From positions 5,456,001-5,520,000 of the forward strand of contig CP099846.1 in the NCBI GenBank assembly GCA_030062745.1: a stretch of DNA of 64,000 nt, given 5' to 3'. The notes under the pieces are model-generated. The model was given only the letters and a program-made list of their open reading frames with translations, was not told where the DNA came from and ran no database searches. Shown piece after piece: positions 46,441-54,867 of this stretch. This stretch comes from Capitulum mitella. Its lineage: Eukaryota > Arthropoda > Thecostraca > Pollicipedomorpha > Pollicipedidae. Position 1 is the stretch's first letter; each line of letters starts with the position of its first letter. Both the position numbers and the translations under genes were made by a program.

Positions 46441-46504
46441 GGTCAACGACTTTTGCGTCTCCCCTATACAGGGGTCGAGTGCACATTAGCAAAAGTCGTT
46501 GACC
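46441..46504. repeat. Branched hairpin: perfect 16-bp stem enclosing a small hairpin
   Basis: GGTCAACGACTTTTGC (46441-46456) pairs perfectly with GCAAAAGTCGTTGACC (46489-46504). The 32-nt interior contains CCCCTATACAGGGG, a 5-bp stem with a 4-nt loop. It lies between the putative promoter and the first start codon of copy 1, so it would sit in the 5' leader if that promoter is used. Confidence 0.9.
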
Positions 46505-46650
46505 TATTGATCCGAGCGAGGGAGGAGGGAGACATGACAATACAGTTAATGAACGAACCGAGGCCGGATGAGCCGCACAGAAACTTTTCAGTCTCGATCC
46601 AGCAGCCGTGCAGTGAGCATCTGTGTCCAGCGAGCTCCCGCCCACCATGA

Positions 46651-47613
46651 AAAAATGGAGCCGATCACAACATACCAGTCACCGACAGAGCCCGTATTCC
46701 ATCCGACGGCGACCCACACCGTCATTCACCAGCGGACGTACCGGATTCACCTGCAAGTCCCCAGCAACATCGACGTCCTGGGACACATGGAGGACTGGAT
46801 CTCTCCGGCGGATTTGAACTTAGACATTTTGAGCTCTACACACCCTGCGATAACAGCGCACAAGATGTCTGCGACGAACGCGAGCGAAACATGCAGGATC
46901 GACGTCAACAACATATCGAACTTCACAACGCGGAAGCTATTAGGACAATGGATTCTCCACCTGCCAGCGAGGAACATCCTCGACACGGCGATCCTGTGGC
47001 ACTCCGGGAGTCTGACGGCCGAGAGGTATCATCCGAGGACGACGACCCATTTCTTGGAATACCTCTCGGCCAACTACTCCCGGAGGAGAAGGCTGTCAGA
47101 CGCCGTCGCGCCGGAGGAGCTGATGGCCGACATTCGCCAGCTTCGTTCCATCCAGAACTTCCAGTACGACCTGACCGATCCGGCAGCCCTGAGGCGGTGC
47201 CTGGTCCATCCGGAGCGCAGCCTTCCGCCGCCTGCAGCACCGGCCGCGACCAGGAGGAGGACGACACCTACTTCTCACCGGCCGAGCACAGCGGCCAACA
47301 GATCGTCTACTTCCTCCCGCAGTTCTCCGACGCTGCCGATGATGACGACCCACTGAATCAGCAACCCATTGGACAGAAATGGGTATTGTGCATTGCCACG
47401 AAACGGTCTTTTGGTATTCGTTTCACACGCATTCACAGAGTGGGTTTTATCCACCAGTCAGTACATCAACAAATAAAACACGGCGAACAGTCAGGCAAAG
47501 AAGTAAAACCACAGTCACGGTATAAAAAACAAAAGGATGATCCAGGAGCACAGGACACAGCACTCAGCCGTCGTCTCACCACACCGGTTTTGGTAGCTCC
47601 AAACAAGAGCTGA
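46651..47613 (+). CDS. Dual-coding locus copy 1, frame B protein
   Basis: Frame B is open from just after a TGA at 46648 through to 47613. The first in-frame ATG is only at 46891, and the similarity to copy 3 frame B begins well before it (PHRHSPADV, QQHRRPG, RRQQHIELHNAEAIRT). The true start is therefore probably supplied by an upstream exon or a non-AUG codon. Further on it has EVSSEDDDPFLGIPLGQLL (near-identical in copy 2), a PGPSGA motif also found in copies 2 and 3, and YFLPQFSDA matched by FFSQFSHADN in copy 2. Similarity ends near 47370, and the remaining codons to 47613 are probably chance. The protein is acidic and Ser/Pro-rich. Its function is unknown. Confidence 0.5.
   Translation, partial: KNGADHNIPVTDRARIPSDGDPHRHSPADVPDSPASPQQHRRPGTHGGLDLSGGFELRHFELYTPCDNSAQDVCDERERNMQDRRQQHIELHNAEAIRTMDSPPASEEHPRHGDPVALRESDGREVSSEDDDPFLGIPLGQLLPEEKAVRRRRAGGADGRHSPASFHPELPVRPDRSGSPEAVPGPSGAQPSAACSTGRDQEEDDTYFSPAEHSGQQIVYFLPQFSDAADDDDPLNQQPIGQKWVLCIATKRSFGIRFTRIHRVGFIHQSVHQQIKHGEQSGKEVKPQSRYKKQKDDPGAQDTALSRRLTTPVLVAPNKS
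46655..47356 (+). CDS. Dual-coding locus copy 1, frame A protein (233 aa)
   Basis: This frame is open from the ATG at 46655, chosen because MEPITTYQSP aligns with the copy 3 start MNNILTTYPVRP; the frame is also open back to an ATG at 46568. Landmarks are VIHQRTY near residue 25, VNNISNFTTRK near 90, LWHSGSLTAERYHPRTTTHF near 120, and ANYSRRRR. The first and last parts match copies 2 and 3. The C-terminus is Pro/Thr/Ser/Arg-rich. There is no signal peptide or membrane segment. I do not recognise the family. The whole frame overlaps frame B. It may be an accessory protein of an endogenous virus (compare densovirus NS2-like nested frames), but this is inference. It is free of stops here and in copy 3. 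Confidence 0.6.
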   Translation: MEPITTYQSPTEPVFHPTATHTVIHQRTYRIHLQVPSNIDVLGHMEDWISPADLNLDILSSTHPAITAHKMSATNASETCRIDVNNISNFTTRKLLGQWILHLPARNILDTAILWHSGSLTAERYHPRTTTHFLEYLSANYSRRRRLSDAVAPEELMADIRQLRSIQNFQYDLTDPAALRRCLVHPERSLPPPAAPAATRRRTTPTSHRPSTAANRSSTSSRSSPTLPMMTTH

Positions 47614-47619
47614 TCGGTA

Positions 47620-48900
47620 GGGGTGAAGTCGATGCTTGCTGGCTTTATCAAAACTGGTCCTTCAGGCTGTCAGATATGAACCAGACCTTGTACTTTGTAC
47701 CAGAGTTTCTGTGATCAATGCTGCCCAAATGTTTATCTTTGTACGTGTATGAAGGTAAATGTATCAACGATGAAATTCGAAATCACCGTCTCAAAATGCA
47801 CTAAAATATAACCAAACTGAAAAGAGTCACTCGAAGTCAGGTCAGTCAAGGCCCATGGCCTCAGAAAGGTTTCTAACCTATGTCATCTCAAATGAATAAC
47901 TTGCCAAAAAACCCAAACATCCATGACCACCAACTATTTTAACACTGCGTGAAACAAGGAAAACAAACGCAGATTGTCGAGAAGCCGGGCATGCTCCGTT
48001 GTGATAGTTATGTGGCCTGGCATGACCGTAAAGTCAATTTTTACCGAAGGTTGCGAAAGGTTGTCACATGAACTATGCGGAAAGGTTATCACAAGCTATG
48101 CGAGTATAAGCGAAATCGCGCCATTCAGCGACCAGATCCGAAAAAAAAACGTTTGGGTGGTCAGGGAATCCGCAAGCCGCGGATAGCGGCGCGGCCTTTC
48201 TGGATACTTTCAAGCATAAAATTACGCAGCAATTTTTTTCCGATTCGGAGAGGCCGTGTTTCACATTGCAGCATATCTTTATCTGCCTTCCAAAGATCGG
48301 ACAACGGTTGTATTGCAATGCGTTGTATTATATTAGTATTACACTTACTGTTTCCCACTTCGGGCGCGCCTCGCCATGTTTCGGAGGCGCAGTCTGCTAA
48401 CTTCCAAATCGAAAATAGTCATTTTTGTTGTCAGAGACTGACCAGACCAGACCTATGAGTTATTCACAAAGTTGTAAATAGATTAGATTCCGATTCACAG
48501 CTGTAAAGTTGATCGATTCTGATTCTTATTCACGAGCAGAGTTGGCAGATAGGAACATATTATGATCAGATTCTGAATCGGTCACAAGCTTCGACCAGAC
48601 GTAGCTCAACAGTTGGAAGATACGTTAATCTACAATGATCAGAATTCCCAGGATACCAGCATCGCATGTCTCGAAAAGGAGATCAGTGATTATGCTGCGT
48701 ACTTTTTACCAGGTTCAGCGTCATAATGAAGCAGTTGTGCACTAGGAGCGCGATGACAGATGGCCGCTTCTGTTCCCCAATCGCCGGTCCAACAGAGTTG
48801 GCCTGGTGAAGACGCAAAATGTTGTGTATTTTATAACATGCTTGGCGGTAGCTGTGTCTCCAACATCAACGAAAGAAATACCGCCCGTTGACAATACAGC
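47620..48900. other. Spacer; no gene recognised
   Basis: A 127-codon plus frame at 48075-48458 and its overlaps lack motifs. No repeat recognised elsewhere in the window extends through here. Confidence 0.4.
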
Positions 48901-50012
48901 CCAATCATCAAAGTCCGCAAACCCAAGCAAGGGAGAAACACTCAGGAATATCACGAATGCGAAGTGTACAAGATGGCGAAGATAAAAGGGAAAACCACAG
49001 ACTACCGGGACGACGCAAAATGGTAAACTGGTGGTGGGTGGCGATATTCCTTATATGCAGCGCTTAAGCGCACGACGAAGAAAACCAATGAAGACAGTCG
49101 TGTCTGGTTGCTGTTGATTCTCCCCGGCGGAGAGCTGTAGCGGGTGCTCAGTGGCCGTCTGCCCCGCTGCCGTCAGGGATCAAGCGTAGGACAGAGTCTG
49201 ATCACAGTCCGGGAGCGTCACAGCCGCAGTAACAAAGCAAAGATCAAGTGGGCCGTGACGGCTTGGCAGACACGCAAAGAGATCAGTTCGGGAAGTACAG
49301 ACCCGCTAGCTGTGTGGTGCAGTCAGGCAGTCGCCCCAGGCATGTCCATGGTTTGAAATATATGAAGGAAATATCAACGCTCATATGAATGCGCAATGAG
49401 AATGGTGGGAAGCCATTAAACATAGGTATTCAAGAAATGACGCAAGGTCACGAAACCAAAATAGTAAGCACAGAGGAAGGCAAAGCAACCAAACTATGAA
49501 AACCTTATAATCCAAACTGCAATACAGTGAAGCAAAGGAAGACAGTGGGCTGTTGTAGCTGGCAGGAGCTGGGTGTAAATTAACTATTGAGCTGAGCGGG
49601 ATGAGAGGCGGCTCGGTCGGAGCGGTGCCTGTCATCACGTTTGTGCTGTTAGTCGCCTCCTGTTGTTGTTTGATCATGAATGGTGCATGGAAAAAATGGA
49701 AAGTGTTTGTGCAGATTAGCTATTGAGCTTGTGCTTGTCATCACGTTTGTACTGTTAGGCGCGTGCCGTAGCTGTCAGCTCTGTATTAGTTATTGAGCTG
49801 AGCGGCATGCGACGCGGCCCATTTGAGCAGAGCGGTGCATGCCATTACGTCTGTATGCTGTGCAGCGTTTGCCTTGGCTGCTCTGAGACGGACTGTATGT
49901 TATGGATGGATAAACTGGAGTAGCCCTCCACACCAGGTCTTGTTTTATTTGCCAGCGTAATGCAGTTACGTCTTTTCGGAGTGGTCATAGTCTGTGCTGC
50001 TAGAATGCTATC
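48900..50012. repeat. Repeat S, copy 2
   Basis: It is collinear with S copy 1 but has only one clear 107-bp unit (about 49556-49665) plus degenerate ones. It ends at GAATGCTATC, immediately before the TTAA of a full MITE. Confidence 0.75.
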
Positions 50013-51231
50013 TTAACCCTATTCCCGGCAGGGGGGGGGGGGCGGAATCCGCCCCCCTCGGGTTTTTTGCTTGCCAATTCCAGGATTTTTGACGCAGCTT
50101 CACGAAACTTGGTCACTTTTCCTAGCTATTCTTTCTACGTGCCGTGACGAAATTTCGAAATTCTATTTTGCTCAGGGGCGGAGCCAGGCAACTTTTTGGG
50201 AGGCACCTCAGGTCATTTTTAGCCATGTTGAGGGTAAAAGGAAAATGTCTGCCAAAAACACAGTTTTTAAGATAGAACTTAAAACTTTATATGAATATAT
50301 AGCTAAATAGTTGGGCAATGTGCATATGTAATTTTGTTTATCTGAGGTCACTTTACAAGGTCAGGTCAAGGTCAAAAGTCAAAATTTGTTTTTTCGCAAT
50401 AATTTCGGCGCCGTTTTTTTCAAATGTCAAACCCGGAATATATATGACGTAGAAAGATGCCCTCTACTTGTGTACCAAGTTTCAGCTTGATATCAGGTCA
50501 GGTCACGGAGCTATGACCTAAAATGTCAGTGCACGTACCCTATATCGCAAAAGCCAAAAAATGAATTTTTTGGAATCGAGTGAATTTAATCGATTAAAAA
50601 CGTTTACAGATAATATTGAATGCACACGACATCATTCCAGGTGACCCCAAGGTCACTGGAGGTCATTTAAGGTCAAAGGTCACAAGTTGATCTGAGAAAC
50701 GTGTGACCATGACAGTTCCCCCTTTTTTATGTCCCTGGCACCGCCTATGCTAACATTATACAAACATTGTAATGCGATTTGTACTTCTTTAGCATAACAT
50801 GACTAGCAGAAGCTAAAAAAGTGTTTTGGCCTCTTTTGTTCATTCCGTTATTGGAAAACTAATCCCCCTATTTTTGAAACCCTGTGAGCGCCCATGAATT
50901 TTCTCAAAATTTCAAATTTGCATACCCATGGTAAAAGCCCTATCCATAATCTCTCGATTGATGCCAGTTTCATCGAAATCGGTCCATAAACAACGGAGTT
51001 ATAAGAAGTCAAAAAGTACCCCCCATTTTGACATTTTTGCCCTCCTGTATCCACAAATTTCAAAATTTTGAAAATTTCTTTTTATCAAAATGTAGTTCAC
51101 GTCACGGCAAATCGATTGCCGTTTGTTGCGATGAAATCGGATAAGTAGTTCTCGAGATCTCAGGGGGGGCCGAATCCGCCCCCCCTGCCGGGAATCGGCC
51201 ATACCGTCTAGCCCTCCGGGAATAGGGTTAA
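50013..51231 (+). mobile_element. Full-length TTAA-flanked MITE (piggyBac-like ends)
   Basis: It runs from TTAACCCTATTCCCGGCAGG to CCTCCGGGAATAGGGTTAA, 1219 bp including both TTAA. The outer 16 bases are a perfect inverted repeat. Both ends also carry a second internal CCGGGAAT/ATTCCCGG motif and a G-run/C-run hairpin (GGGCGGAATCCGCCC). There is no long frame, so it is non-autonomous. A TTAA target and CCC-starting ends are hallmarks of the piggyBac superfamily. The paralogous empty site at 45164 supports TTAA as the target duplication. It contains AGGTCAAAGGTCA at 50670-50682. Confidence 0.85.
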
Positions 51232-51400
51232 TCCCAGTTGAAACAGCGAACGTGTTCAAACGTACGAACGCTCTTAGCATGTTGAAGATGCCCTGCTGTG
51301 CCTCAGACAGCAATATGCTAGAGTTTACAACCAGCAGCGGAAATATATATAATACACGAAGGAAGGCGAACAAAAAGCAAGACTGGATTCGACGTAAACA
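51232..51400 (+). repeat. R-tail segment following the MITE
   Basis: CCCAGTTGAAACAGCGAACGTGTTCA ... to AAAAAGCAA matches 45170-45325. Similarity then changes to the dual-coding family at about 51385-51400. Confidence 0.75.
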
Positions 51401-52582
51401 ATTCCAGCAACTATACGACGAAGAAGCAATTCGCGCAGTTTGTTCTCCACCTGACAGCGAAACATAACAGACGTGGCCCTGACCTGGTACTCCGGCAACC
51501 TGAGCACGGAGACGTATCATCCGAAGACGACGACCCATTTCATGACATTCCTCTCGGGCAACTACTCCAAGAGGAACGTTCTCCCACCAGCCCTACCATC
51601 GGCAGTGGCGCTCTCCGACATCAGAGACCTGCATCCTCTCCAGTCATTCCAATACAACCTCCAAAATCCAACAGCCCTTCGGCTATCGCAGGCCCATCCC
51701 GAGCGATCCCTGCCATCATCGACCTAAACACCGAGGACGACGCCAACACACTGTGGCCATCACAGAGACCTCCATCCAGACAGCACCAGGAGCGCTACAG
51801 AGTTTTTCTCACAGTTCTCCCACGCCGACAACGAACCGATGGATCCGAACGATGCACCAGCAGCAGCCGCCGGCGACGCCGGCGCCCCCACCGACGACAG
51901 CCTCCGAAACGCACCCTATCTAGTCACCATGGTCTTCCCGAGAGACCTCCGTGGACGGATCAGAGGCAACAAATGGACAGGCGTTATCACCTGGCACCCT
52001 GGCTGCGCTCGAGGACATACTTTAAACCGTGAACTATACCATGGACCCAACGGACATACACATGTCACCATCCCCGACACGGGGAAGAACAAATCAAGAG
52101 CCATCACAAACCCCTGCAGACTCCTCGGGCTCGGCCAGGATGCAAGAGGTCAGTGCTAACTTACATTTCAGTGCATTAGAAATGTTACGCGCTGGGTGGG
52201 GTATCTCGCAAGGTTTGGCTTATCCAAGATGGAGGTTCATAATATACCCCACCCAGCGGTAGCAATCATCAAGGCAATCATGACAAAGATCAGCAACCTG
52301 TTCGTCGGTTGCTGTGCCCGTGAAGATGACACAACCGACGGCGCAACAGAAGCAGACACCCTCTACGACCTGCCTGGCAGCTGCCTGCCCAACGACGAGG
52401 TGGACGCCAACCACACGTCAGCAGAAAACGCCAGAAACAGAAGCCAAGAGCAGCGTCAACAAAACCAACAACAGCAACGCGGCAGAAAACGACGACACGA
52501 CGAAATCGACCAACAAGAACCGGACTACATCCGAAGCCAAGTCAAGAAATACGACAGCCGCACAGTAGGAGACGATTCATGA
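51390..52582 (+). pseudogene. Dual-coding locus copy 2, frameshifted (both frames)
   Basis: Frame A is visible as VNNSSNYTTKK, FVLHLTAKHN and, after a frame change near 51460, TWYSGNLSTETYHPKTTTHF (stop at 51727). Frame B gives RRKQFQQLYDEEAIRA, then (same shift) VSSEDDDPFHDIPLGQLL and, after a second shift near 51795, FFSQFSHADNEPMDPNDAP and WTGVITWHPG. The first indel moves both frames together. Frame B meets a TAA at 52157-52159 and then stays open to 52582 with WVGYLARFGLSKMEV and a Gln/Arg-rich segment containing RGRKRRHDE, a likely nuclear localisation signal. GHTHVTI (HxH) and a later Tyr could recall a nickase, but copy 3 does not keep the HxH. Its 5' end is joined to repeat R. Confidence 0.6.
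52144..52171 (+). promoter_or_regulatory. Splice-like signals crowded in 23 nt (donor, branch point, acceptor)
   Basis: GAG|GTCAGT at 52146-52154 is followed by TGCTAAC (branch-point consensus, 52154-52160) and TTACATTTCAG ending at 52171. The copy 3 exon ends at an equivalent CAG|GTCAGG. Twenty-three bases is too short for a normal animal intron, so either longer flanking sites are used or this is the scar of a shortened intron. Confidence 0.4.
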
Positions 52583-52619
52583 ACACCATCAGCGACCATT
52601 AATTAACCACCCTATACAG

Positions 52620-52868
52620 TTGACACCAAACTTCAAAGAGCGAGTCAAGGTGATCATACAGTTGGAAAATAATCAACGGAACAAGACCCTGAAGAAGACT
52701 CCGTTCTGGAAAACCTACGAGCAACACTTCTCGTCAACCGCCGACAAGTCTCTCTCTCCCCAGCCGAGCGAAAGCAATAGACTAGATTTACCCGAGCGGC
52801 CTGGCGTGGTCTCTTACCCGCGACGGCCTGGGGATGTTCAAAAGGGCACCTGTTACTTCAGGATCTAG
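52620..52868 (+). CDS. Unrecognised 82-codon open frame downstream of copy 2
   Basis: It reads KERVKVIIQLENNQRNKTLKK near the start, then KTPFWKTYEQHF. The composition looks protein-like in the first half. The listed start is TTG, so it may be the continuation of a broken larger gene or a chance frame. No paralogue follows copies 1 or 3, and no helicase P-loop was found anywhere nearby. Confidence 0.25.
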   Translation: MTPNFKERVKVIIQLENNQRNKTLKKTPFWKTYEQHFSSTADKSLSPQPSESNRLDLPERPGVVSYPRRPGDVQKGTCYFRI

Positions 52869-53139
52869 TCTCAGACCGGTTCAGATTGTTCATGAATCTA
52901 CCATCAATCGATCACCGAGAGTCTTGCGATTTGTTGGTCATGCTTTCTGGCCCTATTTACTTTGTTGGCCATGGCCACCTGACTGATGTCGCAGATCACG
53001 TAGAACTAATAACACGTCAAAAAAAACTGATGCAGGTTCGTACATCATGGGCAATAATGGCACTAGCCTTCAGCTGAGTATCATACCAAACGTCACCATC
53101 TTCTGCATCAGCAGGATGTCCTAATGTGCAAAATGCAAA

Positions 53140-53321
53140 ATGTCAAGGTCAAGCTCGGTCAGAAAAAATGTCCTTTACCTGCCAATCTTACTTGACCAGC
53201 CAAAGATCGATAACTACTCGCAGCCGCTGCGAGAAACGTTACAAGTACTGAATTGGAACCTTCTGATAAGCAGTTTTGCATTGCTTACTTTGCATGCAGT
53301 CAGTCATTTTGGCCAGGTCAG
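53140..53321 (+). CDS. Putative upstream coding exon of dual-coding copy 3
   Basis: The ATG at 53140 opens a frame (start MSRSSSVRKN) that reaches CAG|GTAAGT, a perfect donor, at 53319-53327. Removing 53322-53595 (274 nt) brings this frame into phase with frame A of the next exon. The exon-1 frame that would join frame B is open only from about 53214 and has no ATG. The sequence is hydrophobic toward its end and unrecognised. The exon is inferred from splice signals and phase only. Confidence 0.4.
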
Positions 53322-53595
53322 GTAAGTTTGCATTACTCTTTCTGAAAGGTATTCTGAGCCGCGTCAAAGTGCCCCGCTAGCTGATTGGATGAAACTTTTT
53401 TGCTGATGAAAAGAGTGCGGATAACGCGGAGCAGTTTCAGTCCTGTTCCGTACTCTGTGAAGGTGTGACTTCTCTTCGAGACTACCCTACTTCCACTATG
53501 CAAGTAAGTGATATACACGTCTACTAGAAACACAATATTAATACTTATTCAAGTAAAAAATATCACTTTCTAATACACGTTTATATCACTTACAG

Positions 53596-54513
53596 AATGA
53601 ACAACATCCTGACAACGTACCCAGTCAGACCGACATCACCAATTCATCACCCCATCGGAGGCCACATACTCCATCAGAGATCATACGTGTTTCAACTCAA
53701 CCAGAGGAGCACCGAGAACCTGTTGTCGCAACTACGGTCTTGGGCCCAGAGTACTTCTCAGATGACGCCGGAACTTCTTCATCAGAAGAGTCCCTCGGTT
53801 TCGATGCGCAAGTTTCACGGTTTGAGAAACATCTCATACGTGTTGAGCGTCAACAACGTAACCAACTTCAATTGGCGAAAGACGTTTGCGACGTTCCTGA
53901 CAACCCTACCGAACGCGACGATCCTCCAAATGGGGATCAAATGGTACAGCGGAGTACTATCGACAGAGACGTATATCCCGACGAAATCCCAGGACCTTCA
54001 AACCTTGATGCTGGGCAACTTCGCCGCCAGACGGAAGATGAGGATAGCCCCCCCGTCATCATCCGTAGAAGAGGCCCTAAGTCGTCCAGCTCCGTTCGAA
54101 GTGGAAATACCACTTCCTCCAGACCACCCTCCGTCCCCGGTAGCCCCATCCCCTCAGACTCCTCCATCCCCTGTGGACAGCCGAACCAGGACAGAGGCCG
54201 CACGATCACAGGTCTCGAAACGGCGGAGGACGTCTTACGCCTCTACCACTCAGACCAGCGCAACACAGACGGAGAGCCCGCTCTCGCGACCTTCGTCCTC
54301 CCCGGTGATTACCGAGAGGCCCTCAGAAACACAAAAACCAAGTGGAACGGAATCGCGACATGGCACCCCGACCGACTCAACCATGGACCACATATTCGAA
54401 CAAGCACCGTTGACGGAGCTGGACCATCAGGAGCTGGAACAAATAATCCAAAGGCTCATTCTAGACCTGCGTCAAGCCAGGTCAGGAGAAATAGTCATTT
54501 TCTTTTTTTCTGA
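53596..54513 (+). CDS. Dual-coding locus copy 3, frame B protein
   Basis: It is open from 53557 (after a TAA at 53554) through the acceptor to 54513. Between acceptor and donor (53596-54480, 885 nt) there are exactly 295 codons. No ATG occurs before DQMVQ, deep in the frame, so initiation must come from another exon or a non-AUG codon. It contains SDDAGTSSSEES, VERQQRNQLQL, VYPDEIPGPSNLDAGQLRR and LPGDYREALRNTKTKWNGI followed by ATWHPDR. The last part matches WTGVITWHPG in copy 2. It is acidic and Ser/Pro-rich with a folded-looking C-terminal 70 residues. The family is not recognised. Confidence 0.5.
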   Translation, partial: NEQHPDNVPSQTDITNSSPHRRPHTPSEIIRVSTQPEEHREPVVATTVLGPEYFSDDAGTSSSEESLGFDAQVSRFEKHLIRVERQQRNQLQLAKDVCDVPDNPTERDDPPNGDQMVQRSTIDRDVYPDEIPGPSNLDAGQLRRQTEDEDSPPVIIRRRGPKSSSSVRSGNTTSSRPPSVPGSPIPSDSSIPCGQPNQDRGRTITGLETAEDVLRLYHSDQRNTDGEPALATFVLPGDYREALRNTKTKWNGIATWHPDRLNHGPHIRTSTVDGAGPSGAGTNNPKAHSRPASSQVRRNSHFLFF

Positions 54514-54550
54514 CAAGGAAAAAAACTGTTCTGCTGCTCTGAGTGCTTAA
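53597..54550 (+). CDS. Dual-coding locus copy 3, frame A protein
   Basis: The ATG at 53597 lies one base after a splice acceptor (TTTATATCACTTACAG, ending 53595). The frame is open for 317 codons, but the probable exon end is the donor after 54480, so about 294 codons are exonic. Landmarks are HILHQRSYVFQLN near 25-37, VNNVTNFNWRKTF near 85, IKWYSGVLSTETY near 115, and a long Pro/Ser/Thr-rich segment. The C-terminal helix TMDHIFEQAPLTELDHQELE is acidic and leucine-rich. It aligns with copies 1 and 2. It has no recognisable enzyme motif. It overlaps frame B completely. Confidence 0.6.
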   Translation: MNNILTTYPVRPTSPIHHPIGGHILHQRSYVFQLNQRSTENLLSQLRSWAQSTSQMTPELLHQKSPSVSMRKFHGLRNISYVLSVNNVTNFNWRKTFATFLTTLPNATILQMGIKWYSGVLSTETYIPTKSQDLQTLMLGNFAARRKMRIAPPSSSVEEALSRPAPFEVEIPLPPDHPPSPVAPSPQTPPSPVDSRTRTEAARSQVSKRRRTSYASTTQTSATQTESPLSRPSSSPVITERPSETQKPSGTESRHGTPTDSTMDHIFEQAPLTELDHQELEQIIQRLILDLRQARSGEIVIFFFSDKEKNCSAALSA

Positions 54551-54867
54551 GGACGTAGTGATTTTAAGATGCTAAAATAACGTTAAGTAATCTGCGATGA
54601 TCTATGCAGGATCATTTAGACGAAACATGAATTTATTTAATAAGCGATCTTCCACAGACAATGTTCCATTGCATCTCCTTTTTACATCCACCTTATGACG
54701 CGACCTCACATGACCTCACATCGCATTTGGTCAGCCTTGCGAAACGGCGCATAAAGATTGGCATTCCTGGCTTGACGATTGGGAACTCAGACGCAACCAC
54801 TTCTGTAGCCCACACTGCAAAGCAAGTCCAAGTATGAATGTGTTCTAGCCATGGCCTCTATTTGCCT

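Noticed and set aside
46623-46817. Third open frame at the start of dual-coding copy 1
   Set aside because: It ends after 64 codons and has no similarity to any frame in copies 2 or 3.
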